Made by a program: the position numbers and the translations under genes. From Petaurus breviceps papuanus (taxonomy: Eukaryota > Chordata > Mammalia > Diprotodontia > Petauridae): a stretch of 64,000 nt of DNA. This document shows positions 35,955 to 47,480 of this stretch, piece after piece (the first letter of the stretch is position 1; the number at the start of each line of letters is the position of its first letter). Location: assembly GCA_028583685.1 (NCBI GenBank), contig JAMXIF010001210.1, positions 6,184,194-6,248,193 on the forward strand, in the 5' to 3' direction. The notes below the pieces were generated by a model that was not told the DNA's origin, did no database searches, and worked only from the letters and a program-made list of their open reading frames with translations.

Positions 35955-36535
35955 AAGTTAAGTGATCAGGTGATCTCATCCATTCCTCTGGTTTAATTAT
36001 GCCATCTCTATGCAGATGTCTCCCAAATCTAGATGGGAAATATTTCATCTTGCCCCTGAGTAAGTATCCCATTTTCAACTGCTTTCTATATACCTTTACC
36101 AAGATGTCCTACCAACATCTCCTTCCATGTGTCTAAAATTAAAATAACATCCTCCTGCTAACCTTAAACCTGACTTTCCTACCAACTTGCCTTTTCTGTT
36201 AATTGTACCAGAATCATGCCAGTCAGGTTTGGAACTTCTGAGTTACTTTTGAGTCTTCTCTCTTTCTCACTGTCAATATACAATTGGTTGCCAATTTCTG
36301 ATGCTTTTTCCTTCACGATATGCCTTGCATTTATCCTATCCTTTCCATTAAAACTTCCACTTCCCTAGTTCAGGACTTCCTTACTTCTTCCCTGGACTCT
36401 TCCACCCTCCTCCTAGCTGTTCTCCTTGGCTCCAATTTCTCCTTTCTCCAGTCTATCCTTCATACAGCTGCCAATTTTTCTATTGTACAAGTTTGACAAT
36501 TTGACTCTACTCCTCAGAAACCAATTGCTTATGCC
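35955..36535 (+). mobile_element. L2 LINE, left part
   Basis: Sense L2: tctatgcagatgtctcccaa, then agtctatccttcatacagct and the gap where a MITE is inserted. It resumes at 36754. Confidence 0.78.
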
Positions 36536-36753
36536 CAGTTCTCAAAATAGGATACAGGGACCCCTGGGAAGCCTCAAAACTCTTTCAGAAGTCTATAAAG
36601 TCAAATCTATTTCTATAACAACACTAAAACTTTTAATTTATAATACAGTAATTATCAATAGAGATAATCTACATAAAGAAAAGTTCTTTTAGGGGTCCTC
36701 AATAATTTTAAGCATATAAAGGGTCCCAAGACCAAAAAGTTTGAGAATTACTG
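36536..36753 (+). mobile_element. hAT-type MITE (Zaphod/Tip100-like) inserted in L2
   Basis: This 218-bp non-autonomous DNA transposon has inverted ends: left CAGTTCTCAAAATAGG, right (reverse complement) CAGTAATTCTCAAAC. Inside are acagggacccctgggaagc at the left and ggggtcctcaataattttaa with agaccaaaaagtttgagaat at the right, as in Zaphod-type hAT ends. The host L2 word is seen on both sides as gcttatgc and gcctataa, a worn 8-bp target duplication. Confidence 0.75.
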
Positions 36754-37205
36754 GCCTATAATAGAAAACAGAAATTCTTCACCCTGATATTTAAAGTTCT
36801 CTATGTGCTCTTTAGCTCCAAATGATCTTTTCATAGTACTTTACTTCAAGCACTTTTTGTCCCAGCCATCCTTCAGTCTTGGCAGTACACTCTCAACTCA
36901 CCTCATCCTGTCAAAATCCTTCTGTCTCTTCAAGGTCTAGTTTAGCTGTCCTCATTAATGAAGGCTTTTCTGACCGCTCAAGCAGAAAAAACTCTTTCCC
37001 TTCTCAATTCTTTTGTCCTGGGGCATTGTTGGTATCTCTCCTTTGACTATATTCTACCAAACCATTCTGCAGACTTTTTTTTGTGCACATATCCTATTAC
37101 TATTAAACTGTAAGCTCTTTGAAGGCAGGGATCTTGTTGTTTTTCATCTTTGTATCCCCTGTACCTTGCTTGCACTTGGCATACCTAGCAAATGTTGATT
37201 CAATT
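36754..37205 (+). mobile_element. L2 LINE, right part including 3' end
   Basis: It continues with gttctctatgtgctctttag and the 3' end taaactgtaagctctttgaa, ggcagggatcttgttgtttt and tgcacttggcatacctagca. Confidence 0.82.
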
Positions 37206-37796
37206 GAGCTTGCTTCCTCTGGTTACCCAGCTAGATACCAGCAGGGTTGCACTGATACCCATGTCTCCTTGATCTTGGCCATCTTTGATCTAGACTACAT
37301 TGCTTCTTTGGCATTCTCCCAAGTCTATGTGGGAGACTGGAAGAATGAGTCTGAAAGGAGCCTTGTATGGGTTAGAGAAACAATAAGCCAAACTAACCAT
37401 CAGAAGGGATGACTAGAAATCACATTTACAAGAAGATAATGTATCTCAAGCTCTTTAAAACAATAAAGTACAATATAATGCAAGCCCTTATTGTTAACAA
37501 GGCATATAAAATATATGCTTATGGAAAAAAATATGCACATAGTGCTGAAAAATTCTGCTTTTATGCTAAGAAATATAATAAATGCCAATGGAACTATATA
37601 TTTTAATGGCTAAAAGATACTGGTAAAAATGCTTCCAAATTCTTTTTTTTAATAAAGACACAATCAATAGAACAAATTATTTTAACATATCTTAGAGAAT
37701 ACAGAAATGCTTGCTTTTCCCTAAACTCTACAAGAATAAATAGTGGGGGGAGAAGGAGGATCCTTTTGTGGTAGCTTTGACTAATCATCTCGTTAC
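37206..37796. other. Intron next to SPAG16 exon, unassigned
   Basis: 37.2-37.4 kb is more GC-rich than its surroundings, with no family recognised. The remainder is AT-rich intron. Confidence 0.4.
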
Positions 37797-37914
37797 CTGC
37801 CCAACTGCTTTGTCTCTTTCCAAGGAGGTAAGCATTTTCTGCCTCAGTAAAATATGGTGCCTGTCATGCAACACCCTTATAGTTGGCTCATATGATGCAT
37901 AATGTAACTTCAAC
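37797..37914 (-). CDS. SPAG16: SPAG16 internal exon (coiled-coil region, second of four)
   Basis: This 118-bp minus-strand exon lies 19,043 bp downstream of the previous one. Its first G completes a glycine codon carried over in phase 2; the peptide then runs LKLHYASYEPTIRVLH, continues HILLRQKMLTSLERDK and ends AVGQ in phase 0. The strings LHYASYEPTIRVLH and KMLTSLERDK are hallmarks of mammalian SPAG16. The acceptor is TTTTTCGTAG at the 37915 side; the donor GTAACG at 37791-37796 has a less usual +5/+6 but keeps the invariant GT. There is no stop or frameshift. The exon sits just after a poorly characterised AT-rich stretch and is not overlapped by any transposon. It belongs to the coiled coil ahead of the WD40 propeller. 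Confidence 0.95.
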
Positions 37915-37917
37915 CTA

Positions 37918-39114
37918 CGAAAAATAAAAGGCCAATTGCATTTTAAAGGGCAATTGAGTTAAATCAGTGATTTCCATCTAAATAGGTTTTTTGCACAGGA
38001 TCACAAATAAACCATACAAAGGTCACCACACAAGAGATAGCAAGTGTTATTTTGCATGCAACCTCTTCTAGGCAGTATGAAAAAAAGCACATTAGTCATA
38101 AGATAACCAGTTCTATATTTCCTACCAAAACCTTTTGCTGTGTTTGACTACATTTCAAGGTATCTGTCCTACTGTTTGTTGCAACAGAGAAAACTTCATG
38201 TATTTCCCATTCAGCTCAGAAATTATTTTCAAAAAGAAAGAATGCAAACTCTAGACAAATAAGGAAAAAAATGCATCTATGATAAAACAAACTAAAAGAC
38301 AGCATGACAACCATAAAATAAAATTAACCTCTCCCAAATGCTTAACTAAAACAAGTTAAACAGGAATAGTGACAAAATAAAACTAAATATCAAAATATTC
38401 TGCCATATTACATTGTAGAATTTTTAAAATTTAGCATAGAATAACAAAATTCTGAGGTTTATTAGAAACTTGACATGAAAGAAATTTTAAAATGTAGTTT
38501 TCCTGGAATAAATTAAGTTGGTAATACATTCAATGTATCTTTTCCTTGAAAATTTAGCATGACTAAAATTTTTTACACTGAATCATATTTTCCCATTGGA
38601 TTTTTGTTATTGATATTTTTCTTCTGTGTAGGAAATTCAAAATATTGAAATTCATTTCAGATCACTTCCTCCTCAATTTACAAGCTCTTATAAAGTTGCA
38701 ATCAGGGTCACCCAGTGATTTCAAGAGGCAGGACTTGAATTCAGTTCTTCCTCACTCCACTAAATCTGGTTTCCTCTCTCTTGACCTGAATTACTACTAA
38801 TAAGCTTAAAGGCTCTTTTTCTCCCCTTAAATTTTCTCCTAAATACTTCAATTATTTCATGGATCTGTGATTTCACCAAAGTGGATATTCTCTCCACCAG
38901 TGCAGATCTCAATCCATCTATGCCTGTGCAATCACTGTCCATGTTCTCACATAAATCCTTCATGGTGAGAGGGGTCCACTCCAATATTCTTGAGGCTCTT
39001 CTCTAACTTTCTTAAGAATCCATTGATAGTGTAGAACACATGGCCTATAGATTAGCACAGCTCACTGCTTATTCCATTATGAAACATTAATAATAATCTT
39101 TATCAATTCAATCT
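37918..39114. other. AT-rich intron upstream (in + coordinates) of the 37.8-kb exon
   Basis: Only a degraded antisense SINE scrap near 38700-38760 (cacccagtgatttcaagagg) is visible. Confidence 0.4.
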
Positions 39115-39245
39115 AGTCTAAGTATTTGATCTAATCCAATTTATATAAGCACTATATGTTCAAGGAACTGGGCTAGTTGCTGGGGTTACAGTGACAAACA
39201 AAAACAGCAGTCCTGTCTTCAAAGAGCTTACATTCTTTTGTGTAG
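39115..39245 (-). mobile_element. L2 LINE 3' end
   Basis: Antisense: gcactatatgttcaaggaac, then ctggggttacagtgacaaac and cttcaaagagcttacattct. Confidence 0.7.
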
Positions 39246-39439
39246 CTACTTGTATAAAATTTTTCATTGGTAAGACATTATGGCCCAATCACTCCTATGG
39301 TATCCATGTCTACTGTCCTTTGAACTCTTTGAGGACTCTGAATATATGACTCACCACATCACAGGAAGAAGAGAGATGTTAAAAAAAAAATTGGGTCTCT
39401 GTATCTAAGAGAAGCTTAGAGTCATTAAAAGTACTGTGC

Positions 39440-39668
39440 AAATAGCCAAAGGCAAATAGGGTTTTTTGTTTGTTTTTGAAATGAAGAAACAAGGTGCATG
39501 GTAGAAAACTGCACTTTGCTCTTTGCAGCTCTTAGAATCCAAACTTCACAGAACAAATTCCCTCAATTAAATGATTTGTTCTGTAAAACTTGCACTCAGT
39601 CAAAGGGCTGCACTTGAGGACCTAGAGGGCTACATGTGGCCTTGAGGCTGAAGGTTCCCCACCCCTGA
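39440..39668 (-). mobile_element. hAT-type DNA transposon fragment (probable)
   Basis: The right end, read as its reverse complement, begins CAGGGGTGGGGAACCTTCAG and continues with gccacatgtagccctctagg, the style of hAT terminal inverted repeats widespread in mammals. The other end was not located. Confidence 0.4.
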
Positions 39669-39964
39669 TGTCATCCACAAGCAGCAGTATCTTAAAAGAC
39701 TTCACTCTCTATGGGGAATCCTCCTTCCATTTAGTCTCAGTACTGGTCATCAGGGAAATAATGACATGACTTGCATCTGGCTTTGATTTGAGTGGTGGAG
39801 GGATGTGCAAGGTCACCAGCCTCACTTTCTCCTCCAAAGCCATCTGTATCCAGTGACCAGATATTCATCAGAATGACTAGAGATGACCCAGGATGCAATG
39901 AGAGACCCTGGCCCTTTTAGGCTAAGGCCTACATAAACAGAAGACATGAGCATGAAGAGATTAT

Positions 39965-40280
39965 GTTCGAAACATCTCAAAAAAAAAATAAAGGTTAAGA
40001 ATGATTTGATCAATACCATGATACAAGACAATTCCAAGTAACTATGATGAAAAAATGCTATTAACCTTCAGAAAGAGAACTGATGAACTCAGAACAAACT
40101 AAGGTATAATTTCCTGGGTTTTTTTCTTGCTTTTTAGTGACATGGCTAAAAAATATTGTTTCCATGATTTCATACATATAGTTCATATATTGCTTGCTTT
40201 CTCAGTGGGTAAGAGAGGATGGAGGGAATGACAGAATGTGAATTTAAAAAATTTAAGAAGATAAAAAATAAATAATTTTA
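39965..40280 (+). mobile_element. L1 LINE 3' end
   Basis: Sense L1 3' UTR: gatttgatcaataccatgat, gagaactgatgaactcag, gggtaagagaggatggaggg and an A-rich end. Confidence 0.65.
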
Positions 40281-40334
40281 CAAAACTTAACTGCCTATAT
40301 CTTTTGCAAAAGATGACAAAAGTATAGAATTTGA

Positions 40335-40830
40335 ACAGACTCGAAGCCCTTCACAATCTGGTCCATTACTAGCTTTTCAGGTTTCTTATAATTTGCTCCC
40401 CTTTGCATACTCTACAGTCCAGTGATACTGGTCTTCTTGCTCTTCCTCCCCACAACACTGTCTCCTGATCACTATCTTATCACGAGCTGCCCCCCCCCAT
40501 GTCTGCAATACCATCCCTCCTAAATTCTATCTTTTAGTTGCCCTGGATTCCTTCAAGAATGAGATCAAAAACCATTTTCTGCAAGTGGATTTTCCCACTA
40601 CACACTCTACCACCACCACTCATTGCTTTCCTTCTGGAATTACCTTCCATTTACATTGTACATCTCTTTTATTTACATAGGTGTTCGCAGGTTATCTCCT
40701 TGTATAAAGTCTGAGGTCCTAGACAGTTAAGGCCCGTGTTCTTGATCTTCATTGTCTTCTCAGCAGTTAGCACTGTGTCTAGCACATAGTACTTAATAAA
40801 GGTTTTTGATTGATTGGTTGATTGAAAATT
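40335..40830 (+). mobile_element. L2 LINE 3' end
   Basis: Sense L2 3' kilobase end: gaagcccttcacaatctggt, cagtccagtgatactggtct, and the 3' terminus cagttagcactgtgtctagc with gattgattggttgattga. Confidence 0.88.
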
Positions 40831-41551
40831 AAACCAATATATTCTGACATTTGACTATTCAAATGCAAAGGATGGAATAAATGATATCTGACTATTCCAA
40901 TGCATAAGGATGGCAAAAACATAAAATATGATTCAACAGTAAAGAATGAAAACGGCCAAAGATTATAGGTTATACAAGAGTTGCAATGACTATCCATAAT
41001 GAGCACTTCCTTCAAGAAATTAATTAGTTGGCACTGTAAATTGCAAACATCAAATTGCAATCATAGCAAATGAATTATATTTATTTTAACAGATAAGAAA
41101 GAACAACTTACTGCTGAGGGAGTCATACCTGAATCAGCTAGCTAAGTATATTCAGAAAATCAAATTGTTGGAGTAAATATCCAAATGAACACAAAGAATT
41201 AACATGAGTAAAAGAATATACAATTAAAGCAACACTAATTCCATCTATTTAAACATGTCATTGATGTTACTGACACCATCTAGTCCAACGATTTCCTATT
41301 TATATTTAGGCAAAGAAAATTCTGGTTACAATGAGCCCCACAGAGTCTAAAAACCACTTAAGTCAACAAACTTTTAACTTACTTGGCAAATAAAAAGGTA
41401 TAGAAGCCAAAGGCAACATTGGTTTAGAATATAAACTTTTCTATAAAATCTGGGGAGAAAGGTGACAAGTTGTGGGAAGCACTGCCTCATAAAGGGATAA
41501 ATAAAAAAAAAATTTAAGAGAGCTTTGCAAGAGATTCAACTAAGAAATAAT
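40831..41551. other. Intron, mostly unassigned
   Basis: A scrap of antisense MIR-like text lies near 41275-41340. Nothing else recognised. Confidence 0.4.
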
Positions 41552-41564
41552 TCAAAGAGCTTTT

Positions 41565-41715
41565 TTTTTAAGCAAATGGGGTTAAGTAACTTGCTCAAGG
41601 TTACACAGCCAGTTATTTCTGGGTGTGGTGCCAAGTATCTGAGTCTGGATTCGATCCCCAGGTCATCCCGACACTGGGACCAGTGCTCTTACTTGCTGTG
41701 CTACCTGGCCGTCCC
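41565..41715 (-). mobile_element. Marsupial SINE with 13-bp TSD
   Basis: Antisense SINE: aatggggttaagtaacttgc, then acacagccagttatttctgg, ending ctgtgctacctggccgtccc. It is flanked by TCAAAGAGCTTTT at 41552-41564 and 41716-41728, identical on both sides. Confidence 0.92.
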
Positions 41716-41728
41716 TCAAAGAGCTTTT

Positions 41729-42219
41729 AAAGGATGAAACTAGAAGGACAAGAAACTGATAAAAGAATGAGATGATCAACAATGATTTTTACAACAATCT
41801 TTTCATCATCAAGAACAGTGAGGATGTCATGTTTGGACTCCTAATATTACAATTCTGGACAGGCTTATAATGGATGGGGGAATAAACCTGAGAAAAACAA
41901 ATACAGAAAAAAAAAACATCTCAGCCAGTAAAGCAAGGGAGTAGACAATGAGCCCAGGCACCTAAGACCCTCTCTAAAGCGCTATTACACATCATCACAA
42001 CTGTCCCAGAAGCATATCAAAACAACTCCCCATAAAGCAGGCTCCTGGACTTTTTTTACGTGGGAAACTGCATTAGTGATGGATCTAAGTTCATTAGGAA
42101 GAATCCTCCTACACTAAACCAAATATAAAGGGAAGAGATCAGTGCAATAGGGAAAAGAAGTGCTTTCCTATAGTTAGTGATAACAGCAGATGACTATTTA
42201 TAGATAAATATGTTGATAA
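41729..42219. other. Intron, unassigned
   Basis: The stretch has a faint L1/L2 flavour but no assignable family. Confidence 0.35.
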
Positions 42220-42710
42220 CAATAATGCCTTCAGGATCAAAAATAAAATCCTTTGTTTGGCCTTCAAGGCCTCCAAAGCCTGGCCCCTTCCTATATTTTC
42301 TACATCTTATTGCCTCCTATATACTCTGCAATCCAGTGACACTGGCCTCTTTTCTTCTACTTTCACAAGATTATGAATCTTCCAACTCTGACCACTTTCC
42401 CTGGCCAACTCCTATGCCTGGGATGCTCTCTTTTCCTTATCTACACCTTCTGACTTGCCTGGCTTCCTTCAAGTCTAAATTACTGCTTTCTGTAAGCAGC
42501 TTTTCCAGATTCACTCTTAATACTAGAGTCTTCCCTCTGCTGATTATCTCCAATTTAGTCTGTCTATAGCTTGTTTTTTCTTAGGTGGTTGCATATTGTC
42601 TCACCCACTGAACTGTGAGCTTCTTGAGAACAGGCATTATCATTTTCCTTTCTTTGTACTCCCAGCACCTGTCACACAGAACGTACTTAAAACTAATTGA
42701 CCGGCTAAAA
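42220..42710 (+). mobile_element. L2 LINE 3' end
   Basis: Sense L2: ggccttcaaggcctccaaag, actctgcaatccagtgacac, gaactgtgagcttcttgaga and the terminal gcacctgtcacacagaacgt. Confidence 0.88.
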
Positions 42711-43469
42711 TAATGCAAAACATCCTGAATAAGATCAACAATTACTCAAGAGTCTAGTCTATCACATGCAAAAAATACCTAAGCATATGAAGAATAACTA
42801 ATATTTATAACCTACAGAGTCTGACATAAAAGCAATGAAAATGTAGAATTATTTTGGGTCCAGTATTAAAGGAGCAGAAAAGTAGGCAGTTACTTTTTGG
42901 AAAATGTGAACTTCTTTTAGTGATCTCAATATGCTCCCTGAAAAGAGGCCTCTCTTTTAATACTAGTATTTTTACAGTGATAGCATAGGGCCATGAATGA
43001 TAAAATACTTTAATACCTGAAAATGTGAAGTTAATGATCAGACAAAAAGCAAGAGAGATTTGAGGGGTGTGTACAGGCTGCAGCACATTTTCAACAAGGA
43101 ATTATGAGAAGATGGCGCAGAAGATATCACCAAAGAAATATCTGCTTAAAAAGAGCCAAGGATAACCAACAGACAGTATACATACTTGATAAGCTTCCTA
43201 GCACTGTCAAAAGAACTCAGAGATTACTTCCAGCATACTGAATGGACTTCCTGTGAAGAATGTTTGGGAAAGCATAGATGAGAGTTGAAGAAGATAGGCA
43301 TAAATGGTAGATATAATATGTTTCACTTGGGGAAAAATAAATTATAATCATGAAATCACATATCAATTGGCATAGAAGGATATTAGAAGGCATATACATT
43401 GTATGTTGACTATCCATTTGATTTTTTCTTTCACAGGTTTCATGGTAAAGGTAGTGTTTTTAATAATAG
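42711..43469. other. Intron, unassigned
   Basis: No repeat or exon recognised. Confidence 0.4.
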
Positions 43470-43590
43470 CAATGTATTTCAACTACTTTGTGCTAGGCAC
43501 TGGAGTTATAAATATACTAGGGAACATAATTTCTAAACACAAGGAGATTACAGTTTAATAAGAGAGGGAAGATAGAAGAATAGCATGATA
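43470..43590 (-). mobile_element. L2 LINE 3' end
   Basis: Antisense: actttgtgctaggcactgga followed by gagattacagtttaataaga. Confidence 0.65.
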
Positions 43591-43790
43591 AAATTTCTCA
43601 GAGTTAGATTTAGAGTCAAGAGGGACCTGGATGTTAATCCTGCCTCTGACACTCAGCAGCTATGTGACTATAGGAAAATCACACTATCTCTGAGTATCCA
43701 TCCTTCATCTATAAAATGAGGACAACAAAACTAGTAACTATATCACAGGTAGCTGTGAAAATAAAATAATATTCAATCCAATCCAATCTG
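43591..43790 (+). mobile_element. CORE-SINE (MIR-type)
   Basis: Sense: agagtcaagagggacctgga, tctgacactcagcagctatg, tctataaaatgaggacaac. Confidence 0.7.
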
Positions 43791-43819
43791 ATTAAATTTG
43801 AAGTACTTAATAACCAATT

Positions 43820-43980
43820 ATTATATATACACTGGAGATTAAAAAAATAAAAATCAAAACATCTTTGACCTCAAGAGATCTATTTTATACCATGGAGGTA
43901 CAACACAGATAAAAATGAAACACACATGCATGCATACATGTACACATGTATGATTAAGTATAATGTAATTCTAGGAGAAG
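43820..43980 (-). mobile_element. L2 LINE fragment
   Basis: Antisense L2-like text with gacctcaagagatctatttt. It includes a short ACACATGCATG-type run near 43920-43950. Confidence 0.45.
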
Positions 43981-44084
43981 CACTAAGAACTCGAGAATCA
44001 GGAAAAGCCTTATCTAGGATGTAGCCCATAAGCCTCAGCCTTGACAGGAAATAGGAATTCTAAAAGGTATAGAGGAATGAAAGA

Positions 44085-44345
44085 CTTGTTTACTCTGATC
44101 AATACAAAGATCCAAAACAACTCAAGAGAAACAACTGATAAACTCAGTGAAAAATGAAGTGTGATTTTCTTATTTGCTTTATTTTTTCTATATGGCTAAT
44201 ATGGGAGTATGTTTTCTGTGATTTCAAATATATAATTGATATCATTTTGCTAGCTTCTCAATGGGTGAGGAAGGGGTAGAAGGGACAGAGAGAATTTGGA
44301 ATTCAAAATTTAAAAAGAAAATAATGTTGAAAAAATTGAAAAATT
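44085..44345 (+). mobile_element. L1 LINE 3' end
   Basis: Sense L1 3' UTR: tttactctgatcaatacaaa, atggctaatatgggagtatg, tctcaatgggtgaggaaggg and a terminal A-rich run. Confidence 0.72.
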
Positions 44346-44369
44346 AAAGGCATTGGTGAAGAGGGAGAT

Positions 44370-44679
44370 CATATTCTAGGTTCAAGAGACAATCTTATGC
44401 AAAGAAATGAGGGGGAAAATTGAATGTCGTGTACAAAGAATAGCAAACTGACTAATTTAAGTGTATCAGAGTACAGGAAGAGAAGAGGGAAACAATCTGG
44501 AAAGATAAACTGGAAATAAAAGATGAAGAGGTTTAAGTGACAAATTAAAGGAGTTTGTATTTTATACTAAAAGCATGAGGAGGTGACTGAATATTCTTAA
44601 TCAGGTACAGGGGTAATATGGTCAGAGCTTAAATAATGTCAACTTGGCATTTGTGTAGTAGATGAACTGACAGTGGGAA
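44370..44679 (-). mobile_element. L2 LINE, left part, interrupted by an LTR-like insertion
   Basis: Antisense L2: gcatgaggaggtgactgaat and gtagtagatgaactgacagt. It resumes at 45089. Confidence 0.65.
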
Positions 44680-45088
44680 TGTGGGAAACAAAGGAATTCT
44701 GTTTCCATAGGATTAAAGCTCCTCCCAGCTTTGAATGATAGCAGAAAGTAAGTCAGAGGACACTGGTTCTAATCAGAGCTGTGAAATCACAGAACCAGGC
44801 TTCTGATCCGGTAAAAGGTCAGATGCTTGTATGAATGCTTAATGAGCTCTTTGAGGGAGACATGAAGTGGGAGGTTCAGGATGCTGCATCTAGTCAATGG
44901 GGGAGAGGGGCCAAGAATTCAAATTGGGAACAGCATAAAAACCCTGGCATTTTTCTGAGCAAACTCTCTCTCCATTCTGGAGGGCTCGATTCAATAGGAA
45001 TGTAGAATAATTGGCTAAAATAAAATGAGAGCTTTCCTGGCTTCGCACCTAGTATTTTTCTTTGTTTAAAGTAAGCATGTTTCTCATA
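44680..45088 (+). mobile_element. Probable solo LTR of an endogenous retrovirus-like element
   Basis: About 409 bp starting TGTGGGAAAC interrupts an L2. It has LTR-like features, including a cataaaaaccc box near 44934 and an aataaaatgag poly(A)-type signal near 45020. It is a fossil with no coding part visible, and its exact right end is uncertain. Confidence 0.45.
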
Positions 45089-45320
45089 GGAAGAACAATT
45101 ATAGCTGTTGCAATAATGAGTTCACAAAGGTCTGAACTAAGGCGGTGGCCACATAAATGAAGAGAGAAATGGGTAAGGGAAAAGTTATAGAGAAAGAAGC
45201 AAGACTCAACAATTAATTACACATGGGGATCAAGGGGGAATGAAGAGTCAAGAATATTACTCAACAGGTAGAAGCTGGATATCTAAAACATTGATGACAT
45301 CCTTCACAGAAAAAGCTTAC
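45089..45320 (-). mobile_element. L2 LINE, right part
   Basis: Antisense L2 resumes with gttgcaataatgagttcaca and gaactaaggcggtggccaca. Confidence 0.6.
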
Positions 45321-45479
45321 AGGATAAAGGTCTACGATAAATTATAGAGGCCATAAGAAACAGGTATTCTCCTTAGATATTCAATCATAAAGATTCTCGG
45401 GAAATGTCCTGACAATGTGGCAAAAGTTTGTATTTCTGTAATAGTGTGTTGATACCAGACCATAACCCTATGCATGGTA

Positions 45480-46330
45480 TAAGAAGGTAATCAGTGCTAA
45501 ACATAGCCTCTCAAGACTTCATACAGATACATCTATGTACATTTTTTGCTACCCCAGGCTACAGAAATTGTTTTGCACTAGTTCAAAAGTGTTCACTCAG
45601 TCTGAACACCAAGAAGCACAAGTCAGGATCACTGAAGACTTGGCAGCTACCACAAGAAAGGGAAGAGAGCTCAGAATAAGATATTCCAAAAGACACAATA
45701 CAAAGTCTTTCAAACAAGAATAACTTGTCTGGCAGAACCAAGTATAACCCTTAAGGGAAAAAATTTAACAATAAAGAAATACAGTAGAGGATTTCCAAGG
45801 ATTCCAAAAAAAAAAAAAAGACCTCAACTGAGTAAACACTTTGAAATAGAAACACAGGAGTCAATAGATACAAATCAAGGTATACAAATCTGATCATTTT
45901 GAAGGGATTATTTGAGAAGGAATTGTTTACACGCTAATAGGGAGAGAAAAAGGAAGGTTACCCAGAGAACCCTAATGTCTTAAAGGGTAGTAGAGAAAGT
46001 AGAGAGGCAAAGTTTTGGGGTACTTTTATTCTTTTTTTCAATCTTGGGAGAAGAAAGAAAAGGAAAGAACAGAACAGAAAAACTGGGGAGGAAAGGAGAA
46101 AGGAGGAGAGGGAAATCAGTATCTCATGTAATGGGAATGAGGAGATGAAGAAAATGCAAACATGAAAGAAGGTTTAGGGGAACAGGTTTCACTTTCATCT
46201 GAAGCAAAGAAAGCTTTAACATACAGCTACAAACACACATACACATATGCACAAAAAATATAGTGTAGATATAGATCAAATTCAAGAGGACAGGAAGAGG
46301 GGAGAAGGCAGAAGTGGGGTGAGGGGGTGG
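45480..46330 (+). mobile_element. Old L1 LINE ORF1-end and inter-ORF region
   Basis: Sense L1: the translated scrap QVRITEDLAAT (45610-45660) matches the ORF1 motif RITQDLAAS of the HAL1 copies. It is followed by ggcagaaccaagtataaccc and tagaggatttccaaggattc, as in the ORF1 C-terminus. It is more decayed than the HAL1 copies. Confidence 0.6.
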
Positions 46331-46334
46331 GGGG

Positions 46335-46616
46335 GGAGAGTGTCAGTCAGTCAGTAGTTATAAAGCATTTATTAAGTAGCTACTACTACATGCCAGGCAG
46401 CATGCTAAGCAGTGGGGATGCAAAGCAAAGAAAGGCAAAAAGCAATCCCTGATCTCAAGGAGCTTAGAATCTGAGAAGAAAGACAATACCCAAACAACTA
46501 TTCACAAAGAAGATATATACATGACAACCTGGAAATAATCAGCAAAGGGAAGGAACTAGCATTAAGAAGTACCAGAGAAGACTTCCTGTAAAAGGTGAGA
46601 TATTAGCAATACTTTT
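46335..46616 (-). mobile_element. L2 LINE 3' end, left part (split by a SINE)
   Basis: Antisense: agcatttattaagtagctac, tgccaggcagcatgctaagc, ctgatctcaaggagcttaga. It continues after the SINE at 46794. Confidence 0.85.
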
Positions 46617-46627
46617 AGAAGTCAGGG

Positions 46628-46782
46628 GGACGGCTAGGTGGCACAGTCAATAGAGCACTAGCCCTGGAGTCAGGAGGGCCTGAGTTCAAATCTGGCCTCA
46701 AACACTTAACACTCATTAGTCGTGTGACCTTGGGCAAGTCACTTAAGCCCAATTGCCCCTCCAACAAAAGGCAAAAAAAAAA
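46628..46782 (+). mobile_element. Marsupial SINE (WSINE-like) with 11-bp TSD, inserted in L2
   Basis: Full-length (acggctaggtggcacagtca ... cccaattgcccctccaac and an A-rich tail). It is flanked by AGAAGTCAGGG at 46617-46627 and 46783-46793, identical. Confidence 0.95.
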
Positions 46783-46793
46783 AGAAGTCAGGG

Positions 46794-47480
46794 AATTCAG
46801 AAGGTGGAGACAATTTGAGACATAGGGAACAGTCAGTGAAAATTCCTGGAGTCAGGAGACAGTGTCTTATGTGAGGAACAAGGAAGCTAGTAGTACAGGA
46901 TCACAGAGTACAATGGTGGGGGAAAGGAAAGCAAGGTGTTAGACAATCAGAAAGGTAAGAGGGAACCAGGTTATAGAGCATTTTGAAAGCCAAGAAAACT
47001 TTTATATTTGATCCCGGAGGTGACAGAGAACTAATGGAGCTTTACTGAACTGGGTGAGTCATTTGGTCAGATTTATGCTTTAGGATAATCAGTATGACAG
47101 GTGAATGAAAGATAGACTGGAGGGAGGAGAGATGAGGCAGGGAGAGCAATCAGAAGGCTATTGCAGTAGTCCAGGCAAAAGGTCATGAGGACATGCCAGA
47201 GGGTGGGGAGAGTGTCAAGGAGAGAAGAAGGTGTAAACAAGGCATAGCATGAAGGTAAAATCAATAGAACTTGCCACCAGACTGAATATAGGGAATGGGA
47301 TTGAAAAAAAAGAGGATAATTTAGGCTGTGAGACTAGGTCACTAGAAGATGGTGGTACCAACAATAACAGGGAAGATCAGAAGAGGGGCATGAATTAGGA
47401 AGGAAAACAATGAGTTCAGTTTTGGACAGGCTGAGTTTAAGAGGTCTATGAGGCATCCAGTCTAAGATGGTCATTATCCA
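46794..47480 (-). mobile_element. L2 LINE, right part
   Basis: Antisense L2 in the expected order: gttatagagcattttgaaag, gaggtgacagagaactaatg, tattgcagtagtccaggcaa, gagttcagttttggacaggc, gaggcatccagtctaagatg. Confidence 0.88.

Noticed and set aside
42210-42569. 119-codon plus-strand frame
   Set aside because: It lies wholly within an L2 3' end. L2 3' regions often stay open by composition.
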